DNA of 64,000 bases from Vibrio crassostreae (GCF_024347415.1 NZ_AP025477.1:372001-436000), one strand, 5' to 3'; counted from the first letter of the stretch, positions 37,403 to 44,486 are shown. A program made the numbers and translations. The notes: generated from the sequence alone by a model not told the origin.

Positions 37403-37408
37403 ATTATC
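37403..37408 (-). promoter_or_regulatory. -10 half of the IS110 junction promoter
   Basis: GATAAT on the minus strand, three bases inside the left end. See the -35 half at 36241-36246; the 17-base spacer exists only in the circular form. Confidence 0.7.
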
Positions 37409-37411
37409 CAT

Positions 37412-37533
37412 ACAAAGCGTTTAAGAGGGATTCTCAACGCTTGGCATTTTCAGTTTGATTCAGCTTTAGTGTTTACGGCACAATTGTTTATAGGCTAAGT
37501 GGTGGCGTTGTTCACCCCTTAACGCGGCGTTAT
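37412..37533 (+). repeat. attC site 3, right part (interrupted by IS110 element)
   Basis: ACAAAGCGTTTAAGAGGGATT through CCTTAACGCGGCGTTAT, the remainder of the attC that follows cassette 3. The 3' crossover core GTTAT is intact. Confidence 0.88.
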
Positions 37534-37549
37534 GTTTATCGAGGAAAGT

Positions 37550-38167
37550 ATGGAATTAAACATGGAAATCAAAGATTGGATTACAATTGGAGCGGTAATT
37601 ATCGGTCCAATATTGGCTGTCCAAGCTCAGAAAATAATAGAAAATATAACGGAACGAAAAAGAAGAAAACTTCAATTGTTTCACACTCTGATGGAAACGC
37701 GTGCAACGAGATTATCGGGAGCTCATGTTTCTGCTCTAAATATGATAGATCTTGATTTCTACGGGAAATCTGTCTTTGGGAAACGTTGGCAGTCCGAAGC
37801 TGATAAAAAAGTTACGAATGCTTGGAAAATATATAACGATCATTTAAATAATAGCGTTCCTGATGAAAGACTCGATGCGTGGATTGAACGGAGTAATGAT
37901 TTATTTACAAGCCTTCTTTACGCTATGGCTCAATCATTAGGTTATGACTTCGATGAAGTCCAGCTTAAAAGAGATTGCTATAGTCCTATTGCGCATGGGC
38001 GCGTCGAAAATGAACAGACCAAAGTCCGTGAAGGCGTGTTAGCTATTTTAGAAGGCAAGCGTTCGTTACCAATGCACATAACCTATTTACCTCCATACCA
38101 TCCAATAGACCCCGTTGTTCAACCTGAAGTAACAGGTAACGAAAAGGTAGAACCGGTGGCAAAATAA
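37550..38167 (+). CDS. Cassette 4: DUF6680-like membrane-anchored protein
   Basis: 205 residues from ATG 37550, preceded by GAGGAAAG. The N-terminus (EIKDWITIGAVIIGPILAVQAQKIIE) is one membrane helix, followed by a basic stretch ERKRRK and a soluble domain containing LFHTLMETRATRLSGAHVSALNMIDLDF. This arrangement matches what I know as DUF6680, a family common in integron cassettes and of unknown function. Ends just before attC 4. Confidence 0.75.
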   Translation: MELNMEIKDWITIGAVIIGPILAVQAQKIIENITERKRRKLQLFHTLMETRATRLSGAHVSALNMIDLDFYGKSVFGKRWQSEADKKVTNAWKIYNDHLNNSVPDERLDAWIERSNDLFTSLLYAMAQSLGYDFDEVQLKRDCYSPIAHGRVENEQTKVREGVLAILEGKRSLPMHITYLPPYHPIDPVVQPEVTGNEKVEPVAK

Positions 38168-38287
38168 ACATAACAAGCGCTTCAAGCTGATTCGCAACGC
38201 GTACCATTTTTAGTTCAAATTGGTTTGGTGTTTACGGTGCAATGCAGACAGCTCGTCTTCGTTGCTCACAGCTTAAGCGAGCGTTAT
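38168..38287 (+). repeat. attC site 4 (VCR-like)
   Basis: About 120 bases from ACATAACAAGCGCTTCAAGC to GCTTAAGCGAGCGTTAT; the outer arms AAGCGCTT.AAGC / GCTTAAGCG.GCGTT are complementary. Confidence 0.9.
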
Positions 38288-38317
38288 ACCTTTATTTCAA
38301 ACTAGTGAGTTTCATGA

Positions 38318-39241
38318 ATGTTTAAAAAATTGGTTCCATATATATTTTTATTAACTGCGCTTTTTGTTGTAGCAGTACCAAGTGTCTATTTTATAAGCTT
38401 TCCTGGCGGCTTCAGCGAAAATCAAACTGATTGGGCTAGCTTTGGTTCTTATGTCGGAGGGACTGTCGGGGCTGTTTTTGCTTCACTATCATTTTTGGCT
38501 CTTCTTTACACGGTTTATCTTCAAAGAGCGGAGCTTAGTACAGCTGTTACTGCTTTGAATAAAAGTGCTGAAGCACAGGTTGAGCAAGCAAAAACTTATG
38601 AAATTCAAAAGTTTGAAACAACTTTTTATTCGCTACTTGAGCTACATAACCAAGCACTACAAAAACTAGATACCTCTACGACTGTATTGAGTTATCTGTC
38701 TAACTTAGAAACGCAAGATAAAGAGATATCTGAATATCTGGATGAACGACAAGATCACATCTTGAAAAATACTGAATTATCTCAGTATTTTCGTATTTTA
38801 TATCAACTTCTTAAGTTCATAGCTAAAAGCAATGTTATGAATAGAAACAAAGTTTTTAATGCGTCATATCTTGCTGATAGAAATAATATTACGGCAAACG
38901 AAGAATTTGAAAAAATGTATGCAAGCTTTGTTCGTAGCTTTGTACCAGTAAATATTCTACCTGTCTTGGCTCTAAACTGCATTCCAAGCCCTACATGCAT
39001 CAAAAACCTAGACTCCTACTGGCACTTACTAGAACGCTATGAATTCCTTGAACACTTGAAGATTGACCAACTTCCTTTAAATCTATCTTCGTTATTGATT
39101 CTTGATCGATACTCTTATGCTTTAGGTGATCTTGAAAGGTTTAAGAAAAAACAATTAGCTCTCAAGAATGAGTATCCAGAGTACTTTGACGATAAATTGA
39201 TGGAGGGGGGAATTCTACACACCCTCCAAATGAATACGTAA
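38318..39241 (+). CDS. Cassette 5: putative phage abortive-infection protein (AbiC-like)
   Basis: 307 residues. Two N-terminal membrane helices (about 5-28 and 44-68, the second in WASFGSYVGGTVGAVFASLSFLALL), then a coiled segment and the motif QKFETTFYSLLELHNQ around 105-120, followed by helical sequence with FRILYQLLKFI. This is the layout of proteins annotated as putative phage abortive infection proteins (putAbiC). A role in phage defence is inferred from that resemblance. Carried as a cassette with attC 5 directly after the stop. Confidence 0.72.
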   Translation: MFKKLVPYIFLLTALFVVAVPSVYFISFPGGFSENQTDWASFGSYVGGTVGAVFASLSFLALLYTVYLQRAELSTAVTALNKSAEAQVEQAKTYEIQKFETTFYSLLELHNQALQKLDTSTTVLSYLSNLETQDKEISEYLDERQDHILKNTELSQYFRILYQLLKFIAKSNVMNRNKVFNASYLADRNNITANEEFEKMYASFVRSFVPVNILPVLALNCIPSPTCIKNLDSYWHLLERYEFLEHLKIDQLPLNLSSLLILDRYSYALGDLERFKKKQLALKNEYPEYFDDKLMEGGILHTLQMNT

Positions 39242-39246
39242 ACAAG

Positions 39247-39370
39247 GTATAACAAACTGTTTAAGAGTGATTCGCAACGCGTGGCATTTATACTATGCGT
39301 TGCGTTTAGTGTTTAAGGTGGCATGCGGTAGCTTCGGTATTGCGTTGCTCACACTTTAACAGGGCGTTAT
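39247..39370 (+). repeat. attC site 5 (VCR-like)
   Basis: About 124 bases from GTATAACAAACTGTTTAAGA to CTTTAACAGGGCGTTAT. The middle is nearly identical to attC 2 (ACTATGCGTTG ... GGCATGCGG.AGCTTCGGTATTGCGTTG), so the two share recent ancestry. Confidence 0.92.
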
Positions 39371-39387
39371 AAGTCAAGGAGAAGATT

Positions 39388-39891
39388 TTGGATTCTGGTA
39401 TTACTTCAGGATTGATTGGTGGTCTAGTCGCCGTAATCATAGGCACAATAATCACCAAATCAACTAAGAAAAAAGTAACTAATGGTGAACTTAAGCATGG
39501 TGTTTTTCTTTTAGTGTTAGCTATTGCTTGCCTTACGCTTTCTCTTCTTGCTGCGTGGGTGGGGCTCTACGATAACGATGTACAACCAAAAACTGGCGAT
39601 CTTGTTGCTGTTTTAGGTTTGTTTTCTGGCTTTGGCATCGCTGCATTGGCATGTTTTGCTGAATACTTTAAAGTCAAAGGCAGATTTAATGATAGCAGCA
39701 TCGAATTTCATACTCCTTGGACGGGGGCAAAAAAAGAGCATTGGGATGACCTAATTTCTGCAAAGTTTAACACGTCAATGTACTGGTACACTCTCCATTT
39801 TAAATCTGGCAATAAAGTTCGCTTATCTTCTTACTTACTAGGGCATGGAGAGGTTTTAGAGCTACTCAAATCCAGAGGGTTTGACTTATAA
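39388..39891 (+). CDS. Cassette 6: membrane protein of unknown function
   Basis: 167 residues from TTG 39388, chosen because AAGGAG lies five bases upstream. Three hydrophobic segments (LIGGLVAVIIGTIIT, FLLVLAIACLTLSLLAAWVGL, LVAVLGLFSGFGIAALACFA) are followed by a ~60-residue soluble C-terminal domain with beta-like pattern (WYTLHFKSGNKVRLSSYLLG), reminiscent of PH-like tails. No family assigned. AttC 6 overlaps the stop. Confidence 0.65.
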   Translation: MDSGITSGLIGGLVAVIIGTIITKSTKKKVTNGELKHGVFLLVLAIACLTLSLLAAWVGLYDNDVQPKTGDLVAVLGLFSGFGIAALACFAEYFKVKGRFNDSSIEFHTPWTGAKKEHWDDLISAKFNTSMYWYTLHFKSGNKVRLSSYLLGHGEVLELLKSRGFDL

Positions 39892-40012
39892 CAAGCAATT
39901 GAAGATGGATTCACAACGCTTGGCACTTTTGCTTCTACTTCAAATTTAGTGTTTACGGCACGATGCTTTAGGTTTGGGTGGAGGCGTTGTTCACCCCTTA
40001 ATTGGGCGTTAT
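39886..40012 (+). repeat. attC site 6 (VCR-like)
   Basis: About 127 bases from TTATAACAAGCAATTGAAGA to CCTTAATTGGGCGTTAT; outer arms complementary. Confidence 0.9.
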
Positions 40013-40050
40013 AGTTTTCGGCGGCTTAGTCATAAACCGCCATTCTCAGC

Positions 40051-40359
40051 CTATTTCGTGATAGTTAGTGATTTGGGGCTGACAAGACTAGGTGCGGTCT
40101 TGGGCATTGTGCAACTAACTCGCAACTTATACCCTTTGTTGAGATATTGCTCAATTTCCTCATAAGATTCCACGTATAAGTAGTCTTTCTCAAACTTTGT
40201 TTTACTCACAACATACTTTCCGTTTTCATGTTTGTGAGGTTTTTGGATTGCATCTGCATTCTTGCCACTTTTGGTCACGTAACTGATATCCAAATTTTTT
40301 TCCTTATTTCGAGTGAAAAATATATATAGCCGTTTAATTAGTTCTGTTAATTTACTCAT
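40051..40359 (-). CDS. Cassette 7b: small basic protein partner of the CsrA-like protein
   Basis: 102 residues, Lys-rich (about one in six), with no membrane segment and no recognised family. The ATG (40357-40359) overlaps the stop of the CsrA-like gene by eight bases (ATGAGTAA), indicating translational coupling. It runs against the usual cassette direction, toward the preceding attC. Function unknown; its constant link to a CsrA-like gene would suggest a partner or regulator, which is inference. Confidence 0.6.
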   Translation of the reverse strand: MSKLTELIKRLYIFFTRNKEKNLDISYVTKSGKNADAIQKPHKHENGKYVVSKTKFEKDYLYVESYEEIEQYLNKGYKLRVSCTMPKTAPSLVSPKSLTITK

Positions 40360-40546
40360 ATAAGCTGCTCTCTAGCATTTCTGCTAGCTTTTCATCTCTA
40401 ACAACTTTGAAGTCTGTAGAAAAGTTTATCCCAAGACTTGTTTGGTTATGCCTACGCTGTGGTTGAATTTTTATTGTTGCAATTACCTCGTTATTTTTAT
40501 TAATGAGGTGAAGTGATTGCCCTTCTTTGCGAGAGATTGATAGCAT
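40352..40546 (-). CDS. Cassette 7a: CsrA/RsmA-like RNA-binding protein
   Basis: 64 residues, the size of CsrA. MLSISRKEGQSLHL aligns with the CsrA start (Leu2, Arg6, Gly9), the middle IATIKIQ with strand 2-3, LGINFSTDFKVVRDEKL with the GI.AP..V.VHR.EI region; Arg6 and Arg50 correspond to the RNA-contacting Arg6 and Arg44 of CsrA. It departs from housekeeping CsrA through a longer loop RRHNQTS, so it is a diverged paralogue. It lies in reverse orientation in its cassette, with its own promoter presumably in the AT-rich 40547-40673. Confidence 0.78.
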   Translation of the reverse strand: MLSISRKEGQSLHLINKNNEVIATIKIQPQRRHNQTSLGINFSTDFKVVRDEKLAEMLESSLYE

Positions 40547-40673
40547 ATAAGTTTCACTAGGTTTGTTTCAAAGAGTGTATATGGTAATAGTCGATTCGAG
40601 GTGTTTCAATAATAATATAAGCATTGAAAATCAATGATTTATATCAAAATACATTATTGGCAGACAAAATAAA

Positions 40674-40800
40674 CTATAACAAAGCGTTTAAGAGGGATTC
40701 CCAACGCTTGGCATTTTCGGCTTTCATCAATTTAAGTGATTATGTCACAATGGTTTAGGTAGGGTGGTTTGCGTTGCTCACCCCTTAACGCGGCGTTATA
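40674..40800 (+). repeat. attC site 7 (VCR-like)
   Basis: About 127 bases from CTATAACAAAGCGTTTAAGA to CCTTAACGCGGCGTTATA. Confidence 0.92.
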
Positions 40801-40817
40801 ACTATAGCGAGAGTTCA

Positions 40818-41453
40818 ATGGATCAATTCTTACAAGCAAAAGTACTTAAAGCAGATCTAGTGTCTATCGATAGTCAATTTACAGAAAATGGCATAGGTGA
40901 TATGCCAAGTATGGTGCTTCTGAAACAAGGGCTGATATCTGTTGCGAATCTTTTTGATTTCGAAGTCACAATTAGGCGAATGTATCAGCATCATCCAGAG
41001 TTAAACGAATTTTATAGAACATTTTTAAAAGAGTGTGAATTTGCAAAATATCTGCGTAATAAATTTGTAGGGCATTTGAAACAAGAATTGGTCAATAAAG
41101 CCCTAGAATGGAATCCTGAAATAAGGATGTTTTTGGATAAAATGGATGAGCCAACAGTTGCTTATCATGTTAATCAACTGATTTTAGAAACAGCTATCAA
41201 CACTTATGTTGATGGCGAGCAAAAGCATAAGTTATTTGATTCTGAAACAGATCTCAATTATCCGCCTGACAGTACAAGGTTTTTAAAATACCTTACCTTA
41301 GTTATCCGTTCATCTGCAGAATTCTTGAAACAGTATATAGAAATTAGACAAGCAGAAGTTCAAGGTGAGATTGAAGAGGCTAGTGGATTAGAGGGCATGT
41401 TGAAATTAGCTGGTGAGGCAGGGAAAACCGATTTTAACTTCATCAGAAAATAG
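40818..41453 (+). CDS. Cassette 8: helical protein with possible HEPN motif
   Basis: 211 residues from ATG 40818 (GCGAGAG upstream); the longer frame would start in attC 7. Predicted all-helical and soluble. Around residue 79 the segment YLRNKFVGHL contains R-N-x4-H, which fits the Rx4-6H motif of HEPN ribonuclease domains, where a polar residue follows the Arg. This is a motif-level resemblance only. HEPN proteins are frequent in phage defence and toxin systems. No other family recognised. Confidence 0.55.
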   Translation: MDQFLQAKVLKADLVSIDSQFTENGIGDMPSMVLLKQGLISVANLFDFEVTIRRMYQHHPELNEFYRTFLKECEFAKYLRNKFVGHLKQELVNKALEWNPEIRMFLDKMDEPTVAYHVNQLILETAINTYVDGEQKHKLFDSETDLNYPPDSTRFLKYLTLVIRSSAEFLKQYIEIRQAEVQGEIEEASGLEGMLKLAGEAGKTDFNFIRK

Positions 41454-41550
41454 TTATAACAAGGCGTTTAAACGGAACTAAAACAGTGGGTTACGTTTCG
41501 CTTCGCTACACATTTTAACCCACAATTTTAGTCCGCTTAACGCGGCGTTA
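41453..41550 (+). repeat. attC site 8, short non-VCR type
   Basis: About 98 bases from GTTATAACAAGGCGTTTAAA to GCTTAACGCGGCGTTA. The interior is a long palindrome: GGAACTAAAACAGTGGGTTA pairs with TAACCCACAATTTTAGTCC. This differs from the VCR-like sites. Confidence 0.9.
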
Positions 41551-41573
41551 ACTGGCAAAAGGAGTATTGAACA

Positions 41574-42371
41574 TTGGAAGAACTGATAGCCCAATATACG
41601 GGTGCTAATGAAGATCAAAGACTGACAAGACAGTATATTGCTCAGTTAGAGTTTGACACCACAATGCACAAACTCGAACCTTATTTGTCAAAAGGCAAAT
41701 CGGTATGTGAGCTGGGAGCAGCTACGGGGCGTTACTCTTTAAGTTTTGCAAAGATGGGTTGTGATGTAACAGCTGTAGAGCTTGTGCCTGATCAAGTCGA
41801 TATTCTAAATACCAAAGCTAAATCCGAGGGTATCGAGTTAAGAGTGTTTGAGGGAAATGCGTGTGACGTTTCATTTATTGAGAGTAGTTCTCAAGATGTT
41901 TGTGTGATCCTAGGGCCTTTATATCACTTGAAAACTCTGCACGAAAGAGAGCTGGCGATAAAAGAAGCTTTGCGTATTCTGAAGCCAAATGGGGTGTTAG
42001 CTGTTGCCTATATCTCACGCTTTTTTGTCGCGGGCATGTTCGCTCAACAATTTCCGGAATTGATTACCCCCGAAGTGCTTATCGAATTAAATAAGTACGG
42101 CACAGTTTCAAATTCAAAAGCAGATAGTTTCTTTAATGTAGGGTACTTCGCCACACCGGCTGAAATTGAATGTTTGGTTCAAGACAATGGTTTTGGTGTT
42201 ATTGGTCACTCCGCAACAGATGGCTTTGGACGTTATATTTCTAATGGTGTTAATGGCTTTACACGATCTCAATATCAAACTTGGTTAGATTATCACTTAA
42301 TAAATTGTGATGAACCTAGTTTATTAGGTTCAAGTAATCATGGTTTAGTGATCGCTAGAAAAGCCAGTTAA
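41574..42371 (+). CDS. Cassette 9: class I SAM-dependent methyltransferase
   Basis: 265 residues from TTG 41574 with GGAG nine bases upstream. Motif I is SVCELGAATGRYSLSFA (residues 43-59), followed by an acidic strand end VTAVELVPDQV, then DVCVILGPLYHL and ALRILKPNGVLAVAY, the Rossmann methyltransferase order. The small-molecule or RNA substrate cannot be told. Ends just before attC 9. Confidence 0.85.
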   Translation: MEELIAQYTGANEDQRLTRQYIAQLEFDTTMHKLEPYLSKGKSVCELGAATGRYSLSFAKMGCDVTAVELVPDQVDILNTKAKSEGIELRVFEGNACDVSFIESSSQDVCVILGPLYHLKTLHERELAIKEALRILKPNGVLAVAYISRFFVAGMFAQQFPELITPEVLIELNKYGTVSNSKADSFFNVGYFATPAEIECLVQDNGFGVIGHSATDGFGRYISNGVNGFTRSQYQTWLDYHLINCDEPSLLGSSNHGLVIARKAS

Positions 42372-42460
42372 CAAAGCATTTAAGAGTGATTCGCAACGCT
42401 TGGCGTTTTCGCTTCGCTCAAGTATAGCCAAGCGCAGCTCACACCTTAATGCGGCGTTAT
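42367..42460 (+). repeat. attC site 9, short VCR-related
   Basis: About 94 bases from GTTAACAAAGCATTTAAGAG to CACCTTAATGCGGCGTTAT with a reduced centre (TTCGCTTCGCTCAAG). The outer boxes match attC 1. Confidence 0.9.
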
Positions 42461-42492
42461 AACGCTATTTCAATTTATCGAAAGGGGAAAAT

Positions 42493-43281
42493 ATGAAGCA
42501 GTTGTTTTTATCTCACATACATGAAGAAAAAGAGTTAGCATTACTTATTAAGCAAGCAATCGAAGATGAATTTTCAGGTTTCGTTGATGTATTTGTTTCG
42601 TCTGATGGTATAAGTATTCCAGCAGGAGCTAACTTTTTAAAGCGTATTGAAGATGGGCTTGTTGAATCTATTGGTGCAATGTACCTTATTAGCCCCAAGT
42701 CAGTTAATCGTAACTGGATTAATTTTGAATTAGGTGCTATGTGGATTCGTAATGCAATTAGCATCCGAAGTGAAGAAAATGAAATTCCAACGTTACCGTT
42801 GTGCCACTCGGGAATGGATCTTCAACAATTACCTAAGCCGATTGATAATTTAAATGCAATTATAGCGAACCAAGCTTCTCAGCTTGAATTTGCTTTTAGG
42901 TCAATACAAAACGCTGTTGGAGGTAAAGGTTCATTAAGAACTAATTTTGATGAATTAGCTGGAAATATTGCGAAATTCGAACGTCAATACACACTAATAT
43001 CAAATGTAAACTTGGCATTAAAGTTGGTTAACTTAGATAATAGCCAATTTAAGGAGTACTGTTTAGCTCAACGCCCAGGCGAACTTATTTCTTTAGAGCT
43101 AGGGTGTATACCGAGTGATATTCTTAAAAAAGTTAAAGCTCTAGAAGCTGAATTGATAGGGCATGTATCGCTACAGATTGATACAGTTAGAGGCTTGGCG
43201 TATAACCATAAAACAGGTGAAACAGGTCAAAATGCCAGTATTACAGTGAATAGGGAGGTTGTTTTAGAAACGTTAGCCTAA
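42493..43281 (+). CDS. Cassette 10: TIR-domain protein
   Basis: 262 residues. The N-terminal ~130 residues are a TIR domain: KQLFLSHIHEEKELALLIK (strand A/helix A), VFVSSDGISIPAG (BB loop), YLISPKSVNRNWINFELGAMW with Glu79 as the likely catalytic NADase residue. The C-terminal ~130 residues are of unknown fold. Many bacterial TIR proteins deplete NAD during phage infection, so a defence role is a reasonable inference. ATG 42493 has GAAAGGGG upstream. Confidence 0.85.
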   Translation: MKQLFLSHIHEEKELALLIKQAIEDEFSGFVDVFVSSDGISIPAGANFLKRIEDGLVESIGAMYLISPKSVNRNWINFELGAMWIRNAISIRSEENEIPTLPLCHSGMDLQQLPKPIDNLNAIIANQASQLEFAFRSIQNAVGGKGSLRTNFDELAGNIAKFERQYTLISNVNLALKLVNLDNSQFKEYCLAQRPGELISLELGCIPSDILKKVKALEAELIGHVSLQIDTVRGLAYNHKTGETGQNASITVNREVVLETLA

Positions 43282-43292
43282 TGTGGTGAAGC

Positions 43293-43416
43293 GTTATAAC
43301 AAACTGTTCAAGAGGGATTCCCAACGCTCGGCATTTTCAATTTGGTCAGCTTTAGTGTTTAAGGTGGCAAGGTTTTAGGTTAGGTGGTAGCGTTGCTCAC
43401 TACTTAACGCGGCTAT
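43293..43416 (+). repeat. attC site 10 with altered 3' core
   Basis: About 124 bases from GTTATAACAAACTGTTCAAG to CTTAACGCGGCTATA. The expected GGCGTTAT end is replaced by GGCTATAT, so the crossover core has lost its GTT. Confidence 0.85.
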
Positions 43417-43509
43417 ATTTAATTTACATCACACATTCATAGCTGTATGGATGTACATGCCTTTGTGTTGGTATACTATTCACCGGTTTTTTAGTTATAG
43501 AGTTATAAA

Positions 43510-44424
43510 ATGACCAAGTACCTAGAAGCTGGCATCAGAGAGCTAGTCGAAGAATTTCAATCTAATGGTAAACCTTGCCCTTCAGCACAAACAATCGCTG
43601 ATCGCCGGGCTGGCTATATTGGTAGTACTGTATTAGCTGGTGAGAGCCCTAAAATTGAAAGCGAATACTTAGATGTAATTAATAGTATTCCGGTTAAGAT
43701 TTACAAGCCTACAGATGAAGTGAACTTACCTATAACGGTCTATTTTCATGGAGGTTGTTTCATCAGTGGTGGCTTTGAGACACATGATGCTCAGCTAAGA
43801 CAAATTGCTCTTCTATCCAACTCGATAGTTATTTGTCTTCAATACCGGCTTGCACCTGAACATGCTTATCCAGCAGCGCACGATGATGTATACCAAGCTG
43901 TACTCGGTATTAAGGAGCAAGCGCACAAGTATGGTGGTGATTCAGAGCAATTAGTATTTGTTGGCGATAGCGCCGGAGGGCAATTAGCTTTGGCTACGAC
44001 GCTTAGATTGAAAAAGCTAGAGCGGTGGTTACCTCGTCAGCAAATTCTTATTTACCCAATGCTGGATCCAACAGGCAATTCGAAAAGTTACAGAGAAAAT
44101 GGTTCAGATTATATTATAACGGCAAATATGCTTCTTTCTGGTTTCGAGTTATACGCGAATTGTAGCTCTAAAGAAATTATTGAACCAGAGCTTAACCTTT
44201 TAAACAGTGACTTCAGCGGTCTGCCCATCACAACTATTATTACCGCAGAGTTTGACCCGCTACGTGATGAGGGTGAGCACTTATACAAGTTGATGCTTTC
44301 ACAAGGCGTTGAGGCTTACTGCGAACGTTATTTGGGTGTGATTCATGGTTTCTTTCAGTTGTCCGGCGTGTGTAATTCGGCAAAACGTTGTATCACTGCA
44401 ATTTCAAACCAAATTAAAAATTAG
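43510..44424 (+). CDS. Cassette 11: alpha/beta hydrolase, hormone-sensitive-lipase family esterase
   Basis: 304 residues. The oxyanion motif HGG is at 80-82 in VYFHGGCFISGG, the nucleophile Ser154 in GDSAGG, and the acid and base are D249 (EFDPLRD) and H279 (VIHGFFQ). This is bacterial esterase family IV, which hydrolyses short-chain acyl or aromatic esters. It is the last cassette; an attC remnant follows the stop. Confidence 0.9.
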   Translation: MTKYLEAGIRELVEEFQSNGKPCPSAQTIADRRAGYIGSTVLAGESPKIESEYLDVINSIPVKIYKPTDEVNLPITVYFHGGCFISGGFETHDAQLRQIALLSNSIVICLQYRLAPEHAYPAAHDDVYQAVLGIKEQAHKYGGDSEQLVFVGDSAGGQLALATTLRLKKLERWLPRQQILIYPMLDPTGNSKSYRENGSDYIITANMLLSGFELYANCSSKEIIEPELNLLNSDFSGLPITTIITAEFDPLRDEGEHLYKLMLSQGVEAYCERYLGVIHGFFQLSGVCNSAKRCITAISNQIKN

Positions 44425-44445
44425 ATATAACAAACGTGTAAGTAT
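44425..44445 (+). repeat. attC remnant at the right end of the array
   Basis: ATATAACAAACGTGTAAG after the esterase stop matches the first boxes of an attC, then diverges into chromosomal sequence. The rest of the site is missing. Confidence 0.65.
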
Positions 44446-44454
44446 CAAACTAAC

Positions 44455-44484
44455 AAAATAGGGCGCCCGTAACGGCGCCCTTTG
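44455..44484. terminator. Bidirectional terminator between esterase cassette and DoxX-like gene
   Basis: AGGGCGCC / GGCGCCCT stem with loop CGTAAC; T-rich sequence on both outer sides. Confidence 0.8.
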
Positions 44485-44486
44485 TA

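Larger units (their letters stand above)
36232..37411 (-). mobile_element. IS110-family insertion sequence inside an attC site
   Basis: About 1180 bases, bounded on both sides by ACAAA (36227-36231 and 37412-37416), of which one copy belongs to the target. It holds one transposase gene on the minus strand, a short (18-base) right end and a long (205-base) left end carrying a predicted bridge RNA. Removing it restores a normal attC. There are no obvious terminal inverted repeats, as usual for IS110. Boundaries were inferred from target reconstruction and agree with guide matches and the junction promoter. Confidence 0.88.

Noticed and set aside
36232..37411. IS1111 subgroup membership of the element
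   Set aside because: IS1111 members known to hit attC sites carry the long non-coding end downstream of the transposase and subterminal inverted repeats; here the long end is upstream and no such repeats are seen.
34463..44445. Regularly spaced ~125-base repeats as a CRISPR-like array
   Set aside because: Repeats are long, imperfect and palindromic, each follows an ORF, and ends match integron attC boxes.
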